From NCBI GenBank assembly GCA_038247995.1, contig JBBRUG010000238.1, positions 1 through 9,632 of the forward strand: a DNA stretch of 9,632 nt. Reading direction: 5' to 3'. The translations under genes were made by a program, and so were the position numbers. Within the stretch, counting starts at the first letter, position 1. Each line of letters starts with the position of its first letter. The stretch comes from JBBRUG01 sp038247995 (GTDB taxonomy: Bacteria > Chloroflexota > Chloroflexia > Chloroflexales > Chloroflexaceae). This document shows, piece after piece, positions 1 through 6,200 of the stretch. Under the pieces are notes generated by a model. That model was not told where the DNA came from, ran no database searches, and saw nothing but the letters and a program-made list of their open reading frames with translations.

Positions 1-1
1 C

Positions 2-1672
2 ACGCAGCTTGGCGGTGCGCGCATGGCGGCGATCTGTCGCGCCGGGCGCGCCTTGGCTGCGGAGCCGCGTGATCTTGCCGCGCTGCGGGCTTGCGCCGCC
101 GAACTGACGGCGCAGAGCGCGCCGCTGGAGTACGCCGAACTGCTCCAGGCGATCGGTGAAGTCGAGGAACAGCAGGCGCATCCGCAAGCGGCGCGCGATG
201 CCTATCTGGAAGCGATTGCAATCCTGGCAACGCTACGCGGCGAGATCCGCCATGGCGCGCAAACGGCGGCGTTTCTGGGGCAACGCCGGCGGCCCTACGA
301 ACGCTTGCTCGCTCTCGCCGCCACCACCGCTGATCAGGAATTGCTCTGGCGGGTGCTTGAAGAGCCGCGCGCCGCCGCCCTGCGCGACTGGCTGCAGAAT
401 GCCGGCGGCGGTGTTACACCGCCCAGCGATCCTGGTTGGGCCGCGCTGGAGCGCTTGCACACCCAACTGCGTTTGCGCTACGCCGCACAGACCGACCGGG
501 TAAGCGAGCGTTTTCAGCACATGCGCAGCGCACCGCAAGAGCAGGCCAATGTTGCGGCGATCCGCGACCTGGAGCAACAGATCAACGCCCTGCTCGGGGA
601 ATTGCGCCGGCGCGATCCACACCAGGCCGCCTGGCAGAGCGGCGCGATCAGTTCGCTCGCCGAGGTGCAGGCTGCCCTTCCCGCCGCTACCGCGCTGCTC
701 AACTACACCCTGGTGAGCCGGCCTGCCCGGCAGCCCGGCCGCTGGGTGCGCGACCTATGGGCGGTTCTGGTGACGAAAACGGATCTGCATGTTGTCGGCC
801 CGTTAGCCTCCTCCGATGACCTTGTACGTCTGCGCGCCGCCCTCGCCCGCACACCCCTCCACGACCGTACCGGCGATCCGCGCCCAGCCCTGGCCGAATT
901 ACATCGCTGTTTTGTCGCGCCGCTCGCCTCGCAGCTTGCGCCGTTCGACCACCTTGTGGTCGCCCTGCCCGACGACACGCCCGATCTCCAATTACCGCTC
1001 GGTGCGGCCTTCGACGGTACGCATTACCTAATCGAGCGACAGAGTGTGAGTTATACTCCCAGCGCAACTGTTTATGCGCGTTGCTGCAACACACCAGCGC
1101 GCCCGGTGCAGCAGGCGCTGGTGGCCGGCTACGGCCCCGATCTGCCCCACTTAAAGCCGGAACTGCACGCTGTCGCCGCTGCCCTGCACACAACGGCGCA
1201 GATGGGGCCGTTGCGGGCGGAAGAGTTGGCCGTCGCCATGCACCGTGCCGATCTGATCCACCTGAGTTGCCACGGGCGCGTCGGCACCGATGCGCGTTTT
1301 GCGCTGCTCACTATCGGCCCCAATACGTACCTGTTTGCCCACGATTGTTTCGCCACGCCGCTGCACGCCGAATTGGTTGTACTAAGCGCCTGCGACGTCG
1401 GACGCGAGCCGCAGGCGACGCTTGGTATGGTCGGCGGCTTCCTGGCTGCCGGTGCGCGCAGCGTACTAGCGGCGCTCTGGCCTGCCGACGACCGAGCAAC
1501 CTACGAACTGATGCGCCGCTTCTACACGGCGCTTACAGCCGCGCCGCATCCCAACCGCGCTACAGCTCTGGCCCTGGCCCAACGCTCCTTGCTCGCCGAC
1601 CCCGCCCTTAGCCACCCGGCCCTCTGGGCACCCTTCCTGCTCACCGGCGCCACCGAGCCGCTTTCGCCATAA
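2..1672 (+). CDS. TPR-CHAT caspase-like cysteine peptidase, 5'-partial
   Basis: This is the C-terminal part of a CHAT (caspase HetF-associated with TPRs) protein. The frame is open to the left edge; the first in-frame ATG is at 23, but CHAT proteins normally carry many TPRs upstream, so the true start is probably outside the window. Numbering from ATG 23, residues ~37-70 look like a TPR helix pair, ~100-200 form the helical/coiled linker typical of the family (an 'EEPRAAALRDWL' segment), and ~300-545 are the CHAT domain. The catalytic pair is visible: His417 in HLSCHG and Cys457 in LSACDVG, followed by the hallmark 'GGFLAAGARSVLAALWP' region. The protein has no signal peptide in view and is predicted cytoplasmic. 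CHAT proteases are clan CD and cleave protein partners in defence or death pathways; no partner gene is recognisable here. The dyad assignment is firm; substrate and role are unknown. Confidence 0.9.
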   Translation, partial: TQLGGARMAAICRAGRALAAEPRDLAALRACAAELTAQSAPLEYAELLQAIGEVEEQQAHPQAARDAYLEAIAILATLRGEIRHGAQTAAFLGQRRRPYERLLALAATTADQELLWRVLEEPRAAALRDWLQNAGGGVTPPSDPGWAALERLHTQLRLRYAAQTDRVSERFQHMRSAPQEQANVAAIRDLEQQINALLGELRRRDPHQAAWQSGAISSLAEVQAALPAATALLNYTLVSRPARQPGRWVRDLWAVLVTKTDLHVVGPLASSDDLVRLRAALARTPLHDRTGDPRPALAELHRCFVAPLASQLAPFDHLVVALPDDTPDLQLPLGAAFDGTHYLIERQSVSYTPSATVYARCCNTPARPVQQALVAGYGPDLPHLKPELHAVAAALHTTAQMGPLRAEELAVAMHRADLIHLSCHGRVGTDARFALLTIGPNTYLFAHDCFATPLHAELVVLSACDVGREPQATLGMVGGFLAAGARSVLAALWPADDRATYELMRRFYTALTAAPHPNRATALALAQRSLLADPALSHPALWAPFLLTGATEPLSP

Positions 1673-1696
1673 GCACCACCAGGTAGATACCTTCTA

Positions 1697-1730
1697 CACC
1701 GTGCGGCGCTACCGCACAGTGCTTTTCGTT
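1697..1730 (+). terminator. Intrinsic terminator after the CHAT gene
   Basis: The arms CACCGTGCGG (1697-1706) and CCGCACAGTG (1712-1721) pair with one C-A mismatch around the 5-base loop CGCTA. CTTTTCGTT follows directly. It lies 25 bases after the CHAT stop codon, which suggests that the CHAT transcript ends here and the downstream pair is transcribed separately. The T-tract is short. Confidence 0.55.
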
Positions 1731-1793
1731 GATCTGGAAATAAGAGACAAAACAATAATTGAAACAATAACGATTTTGTAATAGTTTGCTTAT

Positions 1794-1821
1794 TTGTTTT
1801 TCATCTGAGTGACGATAATAT
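1794..1821 (+). promoter_or_regulatory. Possible sigma-70-type promoter in AT-rich island
   Basis: TTGTTT (1794-1799) is followed 16 bases later by TAATAT (1816-1821). An overlapping GATAAT at 1814-1819 is a better -10 match but leaves only 14 bases. The boxes are imperfect; the main support is the abrupt AT-richness ahead of an operon. A start near 1830 would give a leader of about 240 bases that includes the long hairpin. Confidence 0.25.
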
Positions 1822-1901
1822 GTAGTACGCTACGGCGAACCAGACTCAATACCTTTCACATACGGCGGATCAACCACCCTGCGACAGGTTCAGGGAGGCG
1901 G

Positions 1902-1953
1902 CGAATGCACGAGGTACGAATGCCTGCCGCATTCGTACTTCGTGGTGTATTCG
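1902..1953. repeat. Long near-perfect hairpin, REP-like inverted repeat
   Basis: The arm CACGAGGTACGAATGC (1908-1923) and the arm GCATTCGTACTTCGTG (1929-1944) are reverse complements except at one position, which would be a G-U pair in RNA. They enclose a 5-base loop (CTGCC). Outside this core, CGAAT (1902-1906) can also pair with ATTCG (1949-1953). The 3' side carries TTCGTGGT twice (1939-1946, 1950-1957). It does not lie beside a T-tract, so it is not an obvious terminator. It could be a dispersed palindromic repeat, a leader RNA structure, or a protein binding site. Confidence 0.75.
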
Positions 1954-2060
1954 TGGTCGGTTGGGTTTAGTAGTGGTCGAGACGGCTCGCGTTTTTAGAC
2001 GGTTGCGTCATGCCTTTCAGGCGTCGGATGGCGGCGCTTGAGTGATTTGCTAGAGCCCAT

Positions 2061-2066
2061 AAGGAG
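2061..2066 (+). promoter_or_regulatory. Ribosome binding site of the dockerin protein gene
   Basis: AAGGAG lies five bases before the ATG at 2072. This fixes the start of the secreted dockerin protein against the overlapping frame that opens at 2038. Confidence 0.8.
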
Positions 2067-2071
2067 CCGGT

Positions 2072-3232
2072 ATGGTCACCTTCAGTCGTACGCAGCGGGT
2101 GCTGCTGCTCAGCCTGACGTTCGTGCTACTCGCCGTTGGTGTGCCTGTTCTGCGCGCCACGCTCGTGCCGCCCGCCGATGCCGCTGCAACGTTGCAGCAA
2201 GGGCCTGTATATCTGCCCTACAATCCACGTTTAGCCAGCGCATATGCGCAGCAGTATGTGATTCCAGGCGGGGGTGCTACAAGTGCAGTATTCGTTGCAT
2301 GTGCGCTGAATGCGGCGGGGATTACAGCGCTGGATAGTGGGGCTCCGTGGAACGGTCGGCAAACCTGTACAGTCGATACACCAACGAGTACGGCGAATGC
2401 AATCGCAGCCTGGTCGCAGATGATCCCGTCATTCAATCCGCCGATCTTTCCTGCGGGCTGGAGCAGGCTTAGCGATCGATCGCTGGTACGCGAAGGCGAT
2501 CTGGTCTTTATTGCGCTGAATGATACGACAGTTCCCTGTCTGGGCGGGATTATCGCTGCCAGTCAGCCTGTTGAAAGCCTCGCCCCCGGCCTTATTTCCG
2601 ATCCTGGTCAACTCAGCTTTTATATGCACTCCTTTGTGGAAAACAACAATTCAATTCGTGAAAGGATCATTCCTTTCACTTCCTTTGGTGAAGAATGGCG
2701 ATGCGATATCAATCGGCCAACTACCGACTATAGCGTTCACTACATCCGCATCAACGCCGACTTCACCCCACCCGTGTTGCCGACCGTAACGCCCGTTGCG
2801 CTCGACTACACCGGCGCGCCACAGACGGTGGCCTGGCCGGAAGCTACCGATGGCGAAGCGGGGATGGGCACGTATCAGTTGCAGGATGGCGCGGGCAGTG
2901 CGCTCACCGAGCCGACGACGGCGGCGGAAGCGCCGCTTAACCCCGGCATGTGCAGCGAAACGGCGTACACGATTGTCGCCGCCGATGCGGTGGGCAACGC
3001 GGCCACTACTTCGCTCACCGTGCGCACCTTCCACCAGGGCGATTTTAATCGCGATGGGCTGATTGATGACACAGATTACGATCAACTCGAACGCTGGATC
3101 GACGGAACCGAAACGCCTCCGCCGCCCCATGCCGATCTCACCGGCGACGGCGCCGTGACGATCGACGACCTGCTATTGTTGACGCTACGCCTCGGCGAGA
3201 GCTGTAGCGTGCGCGAAGAAGGAGGCGTCTAA
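2072..3232 (+). CDS. Secreted amidase_6-like protein with Ig-like and type I dockerin domains
   Basis: This 386-residue protein starts with a signal peptide (Arg6/Arg9, hydrophobic 10-28, likely cleavage after the ADAA motif near 38). Residues ~50-228 resemble amidase_6 (PF12671, NlpC/P60-like papain fold): 'YNPRLASAYAQQYV', then an 'SAVFVACALNAAG' helix, then 'VREGDLVFI'. In the family the helix begins DCTNFVSQ, with the nucleophile Cys; here Ser71 sits in that place, and the usual His after the GD strand is also not evident, so it may be a non-catalytic binding domain. Residues ~234-320 are an Ig/FN3-like domain ('VAADAVGNAATTS'). Residues ~322-378 are a type I dockerin with two calcium loops: DFNRDGLIDDTD (324-335) and DLTGDGAVTIDD (355-366). 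Six Cys remain in the mature part. It is translationally coupled to the following peptidase gene and may be its partner. The dockerin and export calls are strong; the amidase-like call is moderate. Confidence 0.85.
   Translation: MVTFSRTQRVLLLSLTFVLLAVGVPVLRATLVPPADAAATLQQGPVYLPYNPRLASAYAQQYVIPGGGATSAVFVACALNAAGITALDSGAPWNGRQTCTVDTPTSTANAIAAWSQMIPSFNPPIFPAGWSRLSDRSLVREGDLVFIALNDTTVPCLGGIIAASQPVESLAPGLISDPGQLSFYMHSFVENNNSIRERIIPFTSFGEEWRCDINRPTTDYSVHYIRINADFTPPVLPTVTPVALDYTGAPQTVAWPEATDGEAGMGTYQLQDGAGSALTEPTTAAEAPLNPGMCSETAYTIVAADAVGNAATTSLTVRTFHQGDFNRDGLIDDTDYDQLERWIDGTETPPPPHADLTGDGAVTIDDLLLLTLRLGESCSVREEGGV
3219..3225 (+). promoter_or_regulatory. Ribosome binding site of the large peptidase gene, inside the upstream gene
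   Basis: AAGGAGG lies within the last codons of the dockerin protein gene, six bases before the ATG at 3232. That ATG shares its A with the upstream TAA stop (TAATG). This arrangement supports termination-reinitiation coupling of the two genes. Confidence 0.85.
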
Positions 3233-6200
3233 TGCGCCTCTTCCGCTTTGTGCTCACCCTGATCGTACTGATCGGCGCCGTGGCTCCGGCGCGCCCGCTT
3301 CAGGCCGCTCAGGCGAACCAGCCCGCGCCGCCCGTCGTCGATGTACTGCACTACCCTTGCGGCTACGGCGCGCTGATCGCCCCGCAAGCCGTGTGCATCT
3401 ACGGGCAGGTGCGCTCCGCCGCCGGCTCGCTCGCCGGCATCGAGGTCACCGCAAGCTGGCGCGAGGGCAATCAGACGCTGACACTCACCGACACCACCCG
3501 CCAGCGCCCGATCGACCCGGTCGGCGAATATGGTTTCACCATTCCGCTGACTTCCGAGACGCCGCTCAAAGAGCTTGTCGGCAAGCCGATCACGCTTACA
3601 GCGACGGTGGATGGTCGGGAGGTGCGCCAGCGCTTCCTGCTCAGCCCCGATCCGGTGGCGCTCGTTCAGCAGGTTGATCTATTCACCGAAGGCGGGACGC
3701 AGTCGGTGATCTTCGGGCGGGTGTATGCCGCTGGCGAACCTGCAGCGCGCATCGGTCAAGACGTCGCCCTGCAGTACACGCCGCCGGGAACAACGCAAGC
3801 GTTGACCTTCACAACGACTACCGGCCTCGATCCCATCTTCGGTCAGCCCATCTATAGCTTTGCGCAGAATATTCCCGCCGGTACAACCATTACCCTCGCC
3901 GCCAGCGATCCGCTCTCACCGACGTTGCGCGTCGTGCGCACCTTCACCTGGGAGGGCGAGGCGGCGCTGATCGACCTGCACCTGGGCTGGGATTGTGATT
4001 ACACCATTCCAGGACGCTCGGCGAAGGGACTGCCGGAGCGCTTCTGCCTGGCGCTGATGGTCACCCGCGACGGTGAGCCGGCGACCGGCGCGACGGTTGT
4101 GGCGAGCCGTGGAGCAGAGTCGATCACTGCCACCACTGCGGCGTTGCCGCTGCTCGATCAGGATGATCCGCCGATCCTGGCACCACAGTTCAACGCTGCG
4201 CTCAACCTGGCTGATCTGCTTGAAGGTGCAGATACTACCGAGGAAATCCTGGTCAATGTCTACCAGGAGGAGTATGCCGCGCAGCTACGGCTGAATGTGG
4301 GTAATCTTCGTGGCTCGAGCATTGCTAAGCTGGTCAACCTGGAACTGACGCCTGAATGGGCCACTGTGGACGACAGCGTCGCGCTCGGCGCAGTAACCCA
4401 CCTGAACCATACGTCCGCCTTCGGCACGATCGCCATCGCCGACGCGCAGGTGTATCGCGACCTACAGAGCCGCCGTGATTTTACGCCGCTCGGTAATCCG
4501 CTGCCCGCGCCGGGGCGGGTTGTGGCCGAATGCAACGGCCAACTGCTCGCGCTCAGTGCCGGCGGGCTGTATCGCTTGGCGGAAACGGAAAATGTAGTTA
4601 CCTGGGAGGAAGTGCTGCCCGAAACCGTCGGCTTCAACGGGCGCGCATTGCTCGTAGTGGGCGATACGCTGATCATCGGGCGAGGCACCAGCAGCGAACA
4701 GATCCGGCGCTATGCGAACTGCGGCGGCGGCGGGTTGCTGAGCTCTGCAACGCTGGGCGACCGGCCGGTGAGCGCGCTGGCCCAGGGCGGCGGAGCGCTC
4801 TTCGCCGCCACCGAGGGCACCGGGATGTTCCGCTCAACCGACGCCGGGGCTGCGTGGGAAGCCTTTAATCCCGACCCTGCCTCTGCCAATCTGCGCGTCA
4901 GTGCCCTAGCCGTGAACGAAGCGGCGGGAAGCTGTACGCTCTACGCGGCGGCTGCCGGGGCGATCTATGAAACGACCTGCGCTGGCGCGCCTACCTGGAC
5001 AAATCTTTCCGCCCCGCCGCTGAGCTTTATCAGCGCGCTGGGGGTTGCGCGCGGGCTGGGCGCTGCCGGCACGCTTTTCGCTGCTGGGGCCGGTGGTCTC
5101 TATCAACTGCTCGGTTCAACCTGGCAGCGCCGCGCCAATAATTTCGACGGCCCACGTAATCTGCTTGCGATGGCTGTGCAACCCACCAATCAGGCCTCAA
5201 GCCGAATCTGGCTCGGCAGCCTGAATGACGGCGTCTGGATCTACACCAATGTCGACCCCGAAGTCGATGTGCAACTCAGCCTGGGCACGCTGGCGGCGCG
5301 TCCCGATGAAGAGGTCGCCGGCACGCTCACCCTGCGCAACATCGGCGGCGCCCCGGCCCCCGGCCTTACCGCAACGCTGGCGCTTCCGTTCGGCCTGGAG
5401 TTTGTGAACGTGGACGGCAACGCGATCAGCGACGCCAGTTGGAGCCTGAGCCCGTTGGACCTGCAGCCCGGCCAAACGCGCACAATCGCCTTCACAGTGC
5501 GGATGCTCCCGCCGTCGCCACCCGCGCTGATCTGGAGCTCGTCGCCCCAACTCACGGCTACCATCAGCGCTACGCCGGCACTCATCGGCGACCAACCGGG
5601 GAACAACAGCGCCAGTGAAATCATCGAGTCGCTGCCAGCTAAAGCCCCCGATCCGAGCATCGCGCTCCAACTGCTCGACACCGTGCGTCCCGGCATGACC
5701 AGCTTCCCCGTCAGCGTGCTCATCGATAATATGGGCGAACTCGACGCCGAGCAAGTACAGGTGACGCTGAGCGGCGATCTGCAAGGCGTGACGCTCACGC
5801 CCGCCGCCTTCACCATCAGTCGCCTGCCCGGCAGCGGGTCAGGGTGGTCGTGCACGAACTGCCGCCGGACGGTGTGGGTCGAGGCGAATGCGCCGCTGAC
5901 GAACAGCGATGTGTTTACACTCACGGCGACGTTGACCACGCAGAGCGCCGATCGGCTGGACGACAACAATACAGCTACACTGCGCGTCGATCCTGGCGCT
6001 CGACCAGCCTACCTGCTGCTTACCAACCTGAGCCGCCTGGAAGCGTTGGAAGGCGGCAGCCGACCTAACGAGCGCGCTCGTTACGCCGTGCGCAACTTCC
6101 TCGCCGACAGTGGCGTATCGGCGGCGCAACTGGATGTCGGCCCGCAGATCAACGCCGACCTGGATGCAATCGACAGGCTGCTGCGGAACGACGACCCGAA

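Larger units (their letters stand above)
1673..2071. other. Non-coding spacer between CHAT gene and secreted-protein operon
   Basis: This 399-base stretch has no credible gene. In order it holds a terminator hairpin (1697-1730), an AT-rich island (about 1736-1825) that contrasts sharply with the GC-rich surroundings, a small hairpin made from CCCTG (1877-1881) and CAGGG (1891-1895), a long strong hairpin (1902-1953), and an unremarkable leader ending in the ribosome binding site at 2061. Promoter(s) for the downstream operon most likely lie here. Confidence 0.7.

Noticed and set aside
1..2071. CHAT-gasdermin or CRISPR-linked (Craspase-type) defence locus
   Set aside because: No gasdermin-like small gene, Cas protein or repeat-spacer array is visible downstream; the left side of the locus is outside the window.
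2038..2337. Plus-strand frame opening just before the dockerin gene
   Set aside because: It has no ribosome binding site. AAGGAG at 2061 serves the ATG at 2072, whose product has a signal peptide and domains.
5851..5862. CxxC (Cys874/Cys877) in the large protein as a zinc ribbon
   Set aside because: There is only one pair, inside an extracellular Ig-like module; a local disulfide or chance is more likely than zinc binding.
5241..5969. Minus-strand frame of 242 codons
   Set aside because: It is antisense to the DUF11/CARDB-like part of the large gene, which has clear family motifs; the antisense product does not.
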